Below are positions 1 to 5,935 of a stretch of DNA of 64,000 bases, piece after piece; position 1 is the first letter of the stretch; every line of letters starts with the position of its first letter. The translations under genes were made by a program, and so were the position numbers. Under the pieces are notes generated by a model, which was not told the origin of the DNA, did no database searches, and saw only the letters and a program-made list of their open reading frames with translations. Origin of the DNA: CALZKI01 sp045124055 (GTDB taxonomy: Bacteria > Bacillota > Clostridia > Lachnospirales > Lachnospiraceae); the NCBI GenBank assembly GCA_045124055.1, contig JBGVKZ010000035.1, forward strand, positions 1 to 64,000. The letters are read 5' to 3'.

Positions 1-11
1 GCTTGAATCAT
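1..11 (-). CDS. Start of a gene leaving the window (partial)
   Basis: Only the first codons are present (M-I-Q-). The start is chosen because AAAGGAG (18-24 on the minus strand) lies six bases before this ATG; a second ATG at 13-15 is too close to the ribosome binding site. A near-consensus promoter and a leader with a strong hairpin precede it, so it is a real transcription unit reading out of the window. The product cannot be told from four codons. Confidence 0.55.
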
Positions 12-32
12 TCATTTCTCCTTTAAAATATT

Positions 33-60
33 TCAAGGACTATGTTTCCATAGTCCTTGA
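33..60 (-). promoter_or_regulatory. Leader hairpin before the truncated gene
   Basis: A perfect 12-bp inverted repeat (TCAAGGACTATG / CATAGTCCTTGA, loop of 4) ends nine bases before the AAAGGAG ribosome binding site. There is no U-tract, so it looks more like an attenuator or translation-control hairpin than a terminator. A possible 11-codon leader frame with a GTG start lies upstream at 69-104 (minus), but its ribosome binding site is too distant to be convincing. Confidence 0.5.
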
Positions 61-131
61 ATGTAGTGTCACCGTAGCGACCCTAACGCTTTTTGAACGT
101 CCACTTATCGGCAGGACTCTCCTTTAATATT

Positions 132-159
132 ATTGTACCAATTGCAATGCTTTTGTCAA
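132..159 (-). promoter_or_regulatory. Sigma-A type promoter for the leftward gene at position 11
   Basis: On the minus strand a perfect -35 TTGACA (154-159) is followed after 16 bases by TACAAT (132-137). The transcript would have a leader of about 110 nt before the ATG at 11. Confidence 0.75.
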
Positions 160-288
160 TGATTTTCTAAAAATTCATAATCTTTTTACACTCTGCACAA
201 AAGGCTATTTTTAGCCCCGCAGAGCGAAATACACCCTTCGCACAAATCTTCGATTTTTACTCTGGGTATTTCGTGATCGAAGTAGTTT
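160..288. other. Structured intergenic stretch after the DUF7010 gene
   Basis: No gene is seen. Two nested inverted repeats occur: CTCTGC/GCAGAG (191-196 and 219-224) enclosing GGCTA/TAGCC, and CGAAATAC..CC (225-236) pairing with GGGTATTTCG (264-273). Neither is followed by a clear U-tract on either strand. They may act as a weak end to the LytTR operon. Confidence 0.35.
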
Positions 289-855
289 CTACTGACGAGA
301 GGCAGTAAACACATGTGTTTCAACAAATAAAGCAATTATAAATGTAATCTCAATTATTAACATTGTAACCGCAACTGAAAAAGCCGAATAAATACAGCCA
401 ACAACAAGTGAAACTATCGGTATTGCTATTGAAAAAATCCGATAGCTTAACGACTTATATAACCATGAATACGGAAGTAAATGAGCACCAAAAACCATTG
501 CGTAAACCATTACCATTTTATCAGGAACAGCACTAAATACCCACATTACAATTAACAAGTATAAAAACTGATTACAAGTGAATAAGAACCCAACATTGCC
601 AAGAGGATTACTTTTATCAAAAATATCAACTTTTATTACTTTACCTATTATCCAAGAAATCGGTAACAATGGACACGAACAACAAAACACAAATAAATTC
701 TCTTTATCTTGTGGTAAGTCTAACATGATCACAATTAGTATCAATAACCATATAACAACTGAAGCACAAATAAATGGCAATCCTTTTTTCTGCTTTATTA
801 CTATATCATTTCTTAAAGTTTCCAAATCTGTTTTATTTTCCTTAATGCTATTCAT
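289..855 (-). CDS. DUF7010-like membrane protein
   Basis: This 188-residue protein has a short charged N-terminus followed by five or six hydrophobic segments (starting near residues 28, 54, 85, 110, 140 and 160), so it is an integral membrane protein. Its layout resembles the DUF7010 family of Firmicutes, which has no known function; that assignment is from memory and tentative. It is the last gene of a three-gene leftward operon. Its ATG overlaps the end of the DUF3021 gene by 8 bases and is preceded by GGAG inside that gene, so the two are translationally coupled. With a LytTR regulator and DUF3021 protein upstream, a role in the cell-envelope response controlled by that pair is an inference. 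Confidence 0.6.
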   Translation of the reverse strand: MNSIKENKTDLETLRNDIVIKQKKGLPFICASVVIWLLILIVIMLDLPQDKENLFVFCCSCPLLPISWIIGKVIKVDIFDKSNPLGNVGFLFTCNQFLYLLIVMWVFSAVPDKMVMVYAMVFGAHLLPYSWLYKSLSYRIFSIAIPIVSLVVGCIYSAFSVAVTMLIIEITFIIALFVETHVFTASRQ

Positions 856-1309
856 TTACAAATCTCCGTTCCTGTTGGTATTTTTGTAATGCATGAGTAT
901 ATAACTCGCACTTTTTTTTACGATAACTACCGTAAATCACAAGACAGAAAAAATATAGGCACAATATAATAGCGAAAAAGAGTAGCCATTGATGCACATG
1001 ACCTGAATCAATAAATAGTCCTATGTTGTAAAAAAACAATATTTCATAGACCATTATAGTCAACATAAAGAAAGTAAGTCTTGCGGTAAAACCAAATCTC
1101 CTTATAAATAACCGGGTAAAAGCCACACAGAATATAAGCACTCCGCCCACTGTCCATACAATTGTTTTTGTAAGATTGACAATAGAAATTGTATCAGCTC
1201 CAATTATCCACCTTACAATAAGTTCAAGTATCAGAAACCATGTTACCGCGAAGCATGTTCCGTTTCTTAACCATGTAAAAAATGTTTTAAGTTCTTTTTT
1301 AGTATTCAT
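848..1309 (-). CDS. DUF3021 family membrane protein
   Basis: This 153-residue protein has four hydrophobic segments (near residues 18-35, 48-65, 77-97 and 106-128) and a basic, hydrophilic C-terminal tail. That is the plan of DUF3021 proteins, which in Firmicutes are almost always encoded directly after a LytTR-type DNA-binding protein, as here. DUF3021 partners are thought to restrain or sense for the LytTR protein, sometimes with bacteriocin or transporter genes; the exact mechanism is not settled. The ATG has AGGAG seven bases upstream. The gene starts 9 bases after the LytTR stop codon and overlaps the next gene by 8 bases. Confidence 0.8.
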   Translation of the reverse strand: MNTKKELKTFFTWLRNGTCFAVTWFLILELIVRWIIGADTISIVNLTKTIVWTVGGVLIFCVAFTRLFIRRFGFTARLTFFMLTIMVYEILFFYNIGLFIDSGHVHQWLLFFAIILCLYFFCLVIYGSYRKKKCELYTHALQKYQQERRFVNE

Positions 1310-1318
1310 AAATATCTC

Positions 1319-1753
1319 CTAAATTGATAAAAGTGTTTTTATTTGTTTTGCGTAACGGCGTGATATGAAAAGAATTTCACCATTTATCATTTCCGCAGTT
1401 ATTGAACGATTAAGTTCTGGCTTCAATAATTTAATTTTATTTATGTTAACAAGCTGTGATTTTGAAGTGCGTACAAAATCCTTGTCAGATAAAATTTCTT
1501 CAAGTTCATAAAGCCTTTTCCTTATTTCAAGAACCTGTGTTTCGGTATAGAGAAAGGTACGATTATCAACACTTTCAAAATAAAGTACCTCAAGGGGCGA
1601 AACCAGATAATGCTTATCATCATCAATGGCATCAAGCTTTTCTTCAAATGCTTCTATATGATTTTTCAATTTCATTACACTTGCATCTGCCTTCGGGCAT
1701 TTTATGATTATTTCAAAAATTTCATTTATATTTTCTATTATCCGGATATTCAT
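1319..1753 (-). CDS. LytTR family DNA-binding transcriptional regulator
   Basis: A 144-residue protein with a LytTR DNA-binding domain over roughly residues 45-144. Visible family features are 'YLVSPLEVLYFESVDNRTF', 'FVRTSKSQLVNINKIKLL' and the C-terminal 'ISRRYAKQIK'. It has no receiver domain, as in LytTR-DUF3021 pairs that signal without phosphorylation. A longer frame runs to 1882, but the ATG at 1751-1753 is chosen because AGGAGGT lies just upstream and a promoter lies immediately before that. It heads the operon with the DUF3021 and DUF7010-like genes and probably regulates it. Confidence 0.85.
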   Translation of the reverse strand: MNIRIIENINEIFEIIIKCPKADASVMKLKNHIEAFEEKLDAIDDDKHYLVSPLEVLYFESVDNRTFLYTETQVLEIRKRLYELEEILSDKDFVRTSKSQLVNINKIKLLKPELNRSITAEMINGEILFISRRYAKQIKTLLSI

Positions 1754-1774
1754 AATGTACCTCCTGTAATTGTC

Positions 1775-1803
1775 ATTATAGCGAGAGAGTCTCGAATTTC
1801 CAA
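1775..1803 (-). promoter_or_regulatory. Promoter of the LytTR operon with a palindrome in the spacer
   Basis: On the minus strand TTGGAA (1798-1803) is followed after 17 bases by TATAAT (1775-1780). The spacer contains CGAGA-N3-TCTCG (1782-1794), a palindrome placed where a repressor or autoregulator could act. Confidence 0.6.
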
Positions 1804-2145
1804 GCGATTTCAAGTAAGCGGTACATATGAGAGATGTAAGAGGGCAAACATTGTATAATAAAAGCCGATAAAGGTAATTCACACTTTATCAGCTATAGCA
1901 ATATCAGTAATTATGAAATTGTAACACTATAATGTTTTTCATTATCTGCTATAAGTTATTATCAGATTATCTTTCCCTTGTTTTTTCCCTTATCAGTGGT
2001 CATAGCCAAGGTTATAACGATATAGCACGATACAGGACGTAATAAGTAGTACACCCACGAAAACCTTAGTGCTTTCAATGGTTTCCAAGATTTCTATAAC
2101 AAAATATAACAGTTATTAAATCCCTTGTAATCCCTCAATTAAGAA
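1804..2145. other. Gene-poor stretch
   Basis: No convincing gene is seen on either strand. Frames are short, broken by stops and lack ribosome binding sites. It is AT-rich spacer between the LytTR operon and the duplicated prfA flank, and may be a decayed remnant of mobile DNA. Confidence 0.4.
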
Positions 2146-2352
2146 TTCAAATTTATATTACTCATTATATAATACCCCACCCATTCCCACAACACCGTTT
2201 CCGACACCTTCGCTCCCTCTCCCCAAGAAACTCGTCTTTTTACTCCATGAAAAGAGTGCTTTACCTTAACCATTTAAAGTCAAAATAAAGCACTCTATTT
2301 TGCATCTCCTATCCAATTTTCAATCTCGCACCTAAAGTTGCTTAGTCTTCCT
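2146..2352. repeat. Long direct repeat, copy 1 (prfA downstream flank)
   Basis: This roughly 207-bp segment recurs at 3648-3857. The first 80 bp differ at about five positions; the rest has diverged more. On the minus strand it contains a promoter (TTGTGG 2187-2192, N17, TATAAT 2164-2169) and a terminator-like hairpin (AGAGTGCTTTA/TAAAGCACTCT, 2253-2263 and 2286-2296, then TTTTC). The hairpin is decayed in the second copy. No gene is seen inside it. Confidence 0.75.
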
Positions 2353-2353
2353 G

Positions 2354-2382
2354 CATCTTCGCCAACTTAGCCGCCTGATCGG
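2354..2382 (-). repeat. Duplicated 3' end of prfA (29-bp exact repeat)
   Basis: These 29 bases are identical to 4013-4041, inside the 3' end of prfA. Read on the minus strand this copy continues in frame into K-L-A-K-M-Q-E-D-stop, a plausible RF1 tail followed by a terminator hairpin. The live prfA instead ends K-L-A-K-M-N-E-stop. This copy is therefore probably the ancestral tail, displaced by an insertion. Confidence 0.8.
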
Positions 2383-2385
2383 GTG

Positions 2386-2521
2386 CTATGCACATACGCT
2401 ACTTTCTCGTAGGGTGTGTACATACGAGGCTTTGGGAAATTTAGAGCTATACACATGTGCGTCGATAAGTACGGGCTATACACATACACTGCTTCGTTTT
2501 TCAAGGGTGTACACATATGCG
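2386..2521. repeat. Five degenerate repeats with a 30-bp period
   Basis: Related 12-15 bp motifs around [T/G]ACACATA[C/T]G begin at about 2386, 2416, 2446, 2476 and 2506. The spacing is 29-31 bp. The block starts right after the duplicated prfA tail and ends at the stop codon of the small gene at 2522. Five spaced motifs could be a protein-binding array or a decayed tandem repeat. Confidence 0.5.
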
Positions 2522-2683
2522 TCAATGCTTTTTCCTATCCGCTTTGTCGTACTCTTCTTTTGCCATGTTCATTGCAAATACATAAGTATCTGTATCAATT
2601 AAATTCTGTTCAAATAGCTTTCGCAAAAAGATCTTAACCATTATATAACTGCTGACAAAACCCTTGTTATTACTGGATTCCAT
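2522..2683 (-). CDS. Small SHOCT-like protein
   Basis: A 53-residue protein. A strong ribosome binding site (AGGAGGTG) lies about 10 bases before the ATG at 2681-2683, which supports a real gene. The central part, with 'LRKLFEQNLIDTDTYVFAM', has the layout of a SHOCT-type short helical hairpin (Leu-rich helix, G/N-L-I-[ST/D]-x-x-[ET]-[YF]). Such short proteins are common in Firmicute mobile elements, often near a recombinase; none is seen here. An 8-bp inverted repeat (TACCACAC 2688-2695 / GTGTGGTA 2714-2721) surrounds the ribosome binding site and may control translation. Function unknown; the SHOCT assignment is by eye. Confidence 0.6.
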   Translation of the reverse strand: MESSNNKGFVSSYIMVKIFLRKLFEQNLIDTDTYVFAMNMAKEEYDKADRKKH

Positions 2684-2769
2684 ATCTTACCACACCTCCT
2701 TCTGTTTTAGAATGTGTGGTATGTTAGCATACAAGAAAAAGTATCTCAAGTTTTATCCGTATTTCGAAC

Positions 2770-2798
2770 TTGTGTTCTATTACTTTTTGTGTTACAAT
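2770..2798 (+). promoter_or_regulatory. Promoter of the holin-like toxin mRNA
   Basis: TTGTGT (2770-2775) is followed after 17 bases by TACAAT (2793-2798). The transcript would start near 2804 and immediately form a perfect 8-bp stem-loop (2804-2823, loop TCAT). Confidence 0.6.
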
Positions 2799-2846
2799 AA
2801 TTTCAGTAGCTTCATAGCTACTGGCAATCGTGTTACAGGGTGGTTG

Positions 2847-2872
2847 ACCTCCATTTTACATAGAATGGAGGT
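2847..2872 (+). promoter_or_regulatory. Hairpin hiding the toxin ribosome binding site
   Basis: ACCTCCATT (2847-2855) pairs perfectly with AATGGAGGT (2864-2872), so the GGAGG ribosome binding site of the toxin is fully base-paired. This is typical of type I toxin mRNAs, where translation is restrained by structure as well as by the antisense RNA. Confidence 0.7.
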
Positions 2873-2879
2873 GATGCTC

Positions 2880-2969
2880 ATGAAGAATAGATTCGATTTT
2901 AAAGACTTGATGTCTTTCGGAATGTTCCTATTGGCACTACTGACATTCATTTATTTGATTTGTCACTAA
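2880..2969 (+). CDS. Putative holin-like toxin, type I toxin-antitoxin system
   Basis: A 29-residue peptide: a short basic N-terminus (MKNRFDFKDL) followed by one hydrophobic helix (MSFGMFLLALLTFIYLI) and a short polar end. This matches the 'putative holin-like toxin' peptides of Firmicutes, which insert into the membrane when overproduced. The start at 2880 is preferred to the in-frame ATG at 2874, because GGAGG (2867-2871) is 8 bases away from the first and only 2 from the second. It has its own promoter, a structured 5' leader and a bidirectional terminator, and a facing promoter downstream fits an antisense RNA. The family is recognised by pattern, not by search. Confidence 0.75.
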   Translation: MKNRFDFKDLMSFGMFLLALLTFIYLICH

Positions 2970-2975
2970 GGTAGC

Positions 2976-3062
2976 AAAAAAAACCTTCCCTGTACTTTGG
3001 CGAGTGAGGGAAGGTTTTCCTTTTTTCATCTAGGTCAACCACTCTGTGGCGATTGCCTTTTC
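2976..3062 (-). ncRNA. Probable antisense antitoxin RNA
   Basis: A minus-strand promoter (TTGTAA 3092-3097, N16, TATAAT 3070-3075) faces the toxin gene, and the transcript would end at the shared terminator. The predicted RNA is about 80 nt, has no open frame with a ribosome binding site, and overlaps the 3' end of the toxin mRNA. Its 5' end repeats, in the same sense, a motif from the toxin leader (see findings). The exact ends are estimates. Confidence 0.55.
2980..3026. terminator. Bidirectional terminator shared by toxin mRNA and antisense RNA
   Basis: A 12-bp stem (AAAACCTTCCCT 2980-2991 / AGGGAAGGTTTT 3007-3018) has T-rich tracts on both sides, so it can stop transcription in both directions. 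Convergent RNAs sharing a terminator are a hallmark of Fst-like and TxpA-like type I loci. Confidence 0.85.
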
Positions 3063-3069
3063 TAATTAT

Positions 3070-3097
3070 ATTATAACAGAAATCTTATTGATTACAA
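3070..3097 (-). promoter_or_regulatory. Promoter of the antisense RNA
   Basis: TTGTAA (3092-3097), 16-base spacer, perfect TATAAT (3070-3075) on the minus strand, pointing toward the toxin gene. Confidence 0.6.
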
Positions 3098-3174
3098 CCT
3101 AAAATTTAATCTTATAGAAATTGTAGTTTGTACCTACAAACTGAAAAATTGCACCTACAAACTGAATTTGTACA

Positions 3175-3630
3175 CTATATTCTTTTTGTAAATGATACAT
3201 GCTCTTTCAATTCATAAAATCCATTTTTTTGATAGAAGCCATAAGCAGGAACATTATTCTCCGTTTGTAAAAATATTTGTACCAACCCAATTTCCTTTAT
3301 TCCGTTTTCAATTTCTTTTAGGAAAAGAGTTCCAATACCATTTCCTTGCTTATCTGTCTGAATACACAACTCATCAATATAATATTCTGTACCAGAATAC
3401 CAATGCCTAATATGTCCCATAGAAACACCAATCAATTTTTCGTCTTCGAACAATCCATATGTTAATGAATTACTTTGACCCACCAAAGCAAACAAATACA
3501 AATTCAGTTGTTCTTGATTTGACCAATCATCATTCCACGGTTTAATCGTAAACACACCTACGAATAATTCTTTTATAATTTCTATTTCATTCATTCCGAT
3601 TCTCTTAAAATCGTACTTTTGGTTTTCCAT
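3175..3630 (-). CDS. GNAT family N-acetyltransferase
   Basis: A 151-residue single-domain GNAT protein that would transfer an acetyl group from acetyl-CoA. The acetyl-CoA binding motif is clear: 'IDELCIQTDKQGNGIG' has the Q-x-x-G-x-G pattern near residues 94-99, followed by the helix 'LFLKEIENG'. The C-terminal 'NVPAYGFYQKNGF' is the usual strand-turn region. The substrate is unknown; an aminoglycoside or other small amine is possible for an accessory gene, but no resistance subfamily could be assigned. AGGAGA lies before the ATG. Its promoter lies inside the long repeat at 3648-3857. Confidence 0.85.
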   Translation of the reverse strand: MENQKYDFKRIGMNEIEIIKELFVGVFTIKPWNDDWSNQEQLNLYLFALVGQSNSLTYGLFEDEKLIGVSMGHIRHWYSGTEYYIDELCIQTDKQGNGIGTLFLKEIENGIKEIGLVQIFLQTENNVPAYGFYQKNGFYELKEHVSFTKRI

Positions 3631-3647
3631 ATACAGTCTCCTGAAAC

Positions 3648-3857
3648 TTCAATTTATATTACTCATTATATAGTACCCCACCCATTTCCACAACACCGTT
3701 TTCCGACACCTTCGCTCCTTCTCCCCTCCCAAACTCACCTTTTACCTCCACATAAAAAATGTCCTACAGCAACCACTTAAACTAATATAGAGCACTCTAT
3801 TTTTACATCTTATTATTAAATTTTCAATCTCACACCCAAAACTATAGGAGTCTTCCC
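3648..3857. repeat. Long direct repeat, copy 2
   Basis: Counterpart of 2146-2352. It keeps the promoter, but the terminator hairpin present in copy 1 has decayed. It lies between the acetyltransferase gene and the palindromic element after prfA. Together with 3858-4003 it makes up a 373-bp stretch without a gene. Confidence 0.75.
3665..3693 (-). promoter_or_regulatory. Promoter of the acetyltransferase gene, inside the long repeat
   Basis: On the minus strand TTGTGG (3688-3693), 17-base spacer, TATAAT (3665-3670). The same promoter is preserved in the other repeat copy at 2164-2192. Confidence 0.6.
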
Positions 3858-3874
3858 TAGTTATCACTCCACTC

Positions 3875-4007
3875 ATAGCACGAACACCCACCTTCGAAAA
3901 TGCTTCGCATTTCCTCGGTGTTCGTTTGACTCATATGGAATAAAATAAGGAGACATATGCCAGCAAGCTGTCAATGTCTCCTTATTTTTATTCCGCGTTC
4001 GTGCTAT
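3875..4007. repeat. Nested palindromic element at the end of prfA
   Basis: A 133-bp segment is bounded by perfect 11-bp inverted ends (ATAGCACGAAC 3875-3885 / GTTCGTGCTAT 3997-4007). Inside are two more stems: CGAACACC/GGTGTTCG (3881-3888, 3917-3924) and a 20-bp stem (3937-3956 / 3974-3994, one bulge) that can act as the prfA terminator. The prfA stop codon (4004-4006) is inside the right-hand end. The segment is absent from the other copy of this region. It may be a small non-coding insertion sequence or a structured RNA end. Confidence 0.65.
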
Positions 4008-5074
4008 TCGTTCATCTTCGCCAACTTAGCCGCCTGATCGGCTGCAATCAAAGCATCAATAATCTCCTGAATATCACCATTCATAATTTCATCAATTCTG
4101 TATAACGTCAGTTTGATTCGATGGTCTGTTACACGCCCCTGTGGGAAGTTGTAAGTACGAATCTTCTCTGAACGGTCTCCCGTACCGACCTGGCTCTTAC
4201 GGAGCTCAGCTTCCGCGTCGTGTGCCTTCTGAAGTTCCAAATCGTAAAGTTTTGTACGAAGGAGAGCATATGCCTTTGCTTTGTTCTGAATCTGCGATTT
4301 TTCAGTCTGGCTATAAATAACAATACCAGTTGGCATATGGGTTAAACGCACTGCGGAGTCTGTTGTATTGACACACTGACCACCACAACCTGACGCACGC
4401 ATTACGTCAATTCGGATATCTTTTTCATCAATAACTACGTCTACTTCTTCTGCTTCTGGCATTACTGCAACGGTAATTGTTGAAGTGTGGATACGTCCAC
4501 CAGACTCAGTTTCAGGAACACGTTGCACACGATGAACTCCACTTTCGTATTTCAATACGGAATATGCCCCGGCACCAGTAACCATAAAGGATACATTTTT
4601 CATACCGCCAATTCCAATTTCTTCCATTTCCAAAGTTTCCACTTTCCAACGCTTGCTTTCCGCATAATGCACATATAAACGATACATTTCTGCTGCAAAA
4701 AGTGCTGCCTCATCGCCACCGGCACCGGCACGAATTTCCACGATAACGTTTTTATCATCGTTAGGGTCTTTTGGAAGTAATAAAATTTTCAGTTTTTCTT
4801 CTAATTCTTCTACGCGTTTCTTTGCATCGTTCAATTCCTCTTTCAGCATTTCACGCATATCTTCATCGCTTTCAGCTTCCAGCATTTCCAAACTGTCCGC
4901 AATATCCTGTTTGCTTTTTTTGTATTCCTTATAAGCTTCTACAATAGGAGTCAAATCGCTCTGTTCCTTCATAAGCTTACGGAAACGTTCCTGATTACTT
5001 GTTACATCAGGAGAACTCAATTCGCCCATCAATTCTTCAAAACGAATCAATAAATCTTCTAACTTGTCAAACAT
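4004..5074 (-). CDS. prfA: Peptide chain release factor 1
   Basis: A 356-residue RF1, which reads UAA and UAG stop codons in the ribosomal A site and triggers release of the finished protein. The catalytic GGQ motif is at residues 231-233 (in SGCGGQCVNTTDSAVR). The codon-recognition P-x-T motif is PET at 187-189, the RF1 form rather than the SPF of RF2. Length is normal. It follows prmC, which modifies the GGQ glutamine, by 2 bases. The last residues (M-N-E) come from the palindromic element at 3875-4007, and a copy of the likely original tail lies at 2354-2382, so the 3' end has been remodelled. Confidence 0.97.
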   Translation of the reverse strand: MFDKLEDLLIRFEELMGELSSPDVTSNQERFRKLMKEQSDLTPIVEAYKEYKKSKQDIADSLEMLEAESDEDMREMLKEELNDAKKRVEELEEKLKILLLPKDPNDDKNVIVEIRAGAGGDEAALFAAEMYRLYVHYAESKRWKVETLEMEEIGIGGMKNVSFMVTGAGAYSVLKYESGVHRVQRVPETESGGRIHTSTITVAVMPEAEEVDVVIDEKDIRIDVMRASGCGGQCVNTTDSAVRLTHMPTGIVIYSQTEKSQIQNKAKAYALLRTKLYDLELQKAHDAEAELRKSQVGTGDRSEKIRTYNFPQGRVTDHRIKLTLYRIDEIMNGDIQEIIDALIAADQAAKLAKMNE

Positions 5075-5076
5075 CC

Positions 5077-5934
5077 TTATTCCTCCAAAAAAGTACCATA
5101 AACTACTCTGTCAAGTCCTGCCAAATCCTGTGATATCTCCACGTCCACATATCCGGCTTTCCTCATAAGTTCGCTAACTTCTTTTCCCTGGTCATATCCA
5201 ATTTCAAAGAAAAGCTGTCCGCCTCGATTCAAAAACTGTTTCGCATCTAAAATGATTTTACGGTAAAAATGCAAACCATCTTCTAATCCGTCTAATGCTA
5301 TCATCGGTTCAAAATCTTTTACCTCCGGCATTAAAGTTTCAATAACCTTCGTTTTTATATAAGGTGGGTTTGAAACGATAATGTCAAATTTCCCTTCCAC
5401 CTTTTCAAACAAATCACTTTGCACAAAAGTAACGTCCAATGATTCCGCTATACCATTATTCCCCAGCGTAACCGCATTGAGCCTTGCCACATCTAAAGCC
5501 TCGACGGATAAATCCACGCCAACTCCCTGACAATCGTTTGAATAATGTAATAAACTAATCAAAATACAACCACTACCGGTGCACATATCTAAAATTCGCA
5601 TACCATCGTGCAAATTTTTTAAAACAATTTCTACCAGACATTCCGTATCCTGTCTTGGTATCAATACATATTCGTTGACTTTAAAAGTCAATCCCATAAA
5701 TTCCTGTTCTCCAGTTAAATGTTGCAAAGGAATATGCTTCTTTCTCTTAGAAATTAAATCCAGATATAGCTTTTCGTTTTCCTTGGATACGTCCATATCT
5801 CCTCTTAAAAACAGTGCATTTCTATCTGTTTTGCAGGCATATTCTAATAAAAGTCTTGCATCAATTTTGGCATCAGGAATATTTTCAGAGGACAGAATCT
5901 CTATCCCCTGATTATACAAATCTCTATATTTCAT
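5077..5934 (-). CDS. prmC: Release factor glutamine N5-methyltransferase
   Basis: A 285-residue class I SAM-dependent methyltransferase that methylates the glutamine of the GGQ motif in release factors. The SAM-binding motif 'DMCTGSGCI' is at residues 116-124 and the catalytic 'NPPY' at 189-192. The N-terminal helical domain (1-80) that docks on the release factor is complete. It lies directly upstream of its substrate gene prfA, and one base after the end of the DUF1385 gene. Confidence 0.96.
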   Translation of the reverse strand: MKYRDLYNQGIEILSSENIPDAKIDARLLLEYACKTDRNALFLRGDMDVSKENEKLYLDLISKRKKHIPLQHLTGEQEFMGLTFKVNEYVLIPRQDTECLVEIVLKNLHDGMRILDMCTGSGCILISLLHYSNDCQGVGVDLSVEALDVARLNAVTLGNNGIAESLDVTFVQSDLFEKVEGKFDIIVSNPPYIKTKVIETLMPEVKDFEPMIALDGLEDGLHFYRKIILDAKQFLNRGGQLFFEIGYDQGKEVSELMRKAGYVDVEISQDLAGLDRVVYGTFLEE

Positions 5935-5935
5935 A

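Noticed and set aside
578..889. 103-residue plus-strand frame across the DUF7010 gene
   Set aside because: It lies opposite a real gene, lacks a ribosome binding site and has no family features.
1883..2145. Remnant of an integrase gene
   Set aside because: Short translated pieces in this stretch gave no recognisable recombinase motif, so no pseudogene is called.
2386..2521. CRISPR array
   Set aside because: The 30-bp spacing is regular, but the repeated part is only 12-15 bp and degenerate, and no cas genes are present.
2386..2521. Plasmid-type replication origin with iterons
   Set aside because: No replication initiator gene lies nearby; the motifs are too degenerate to claim an origin.
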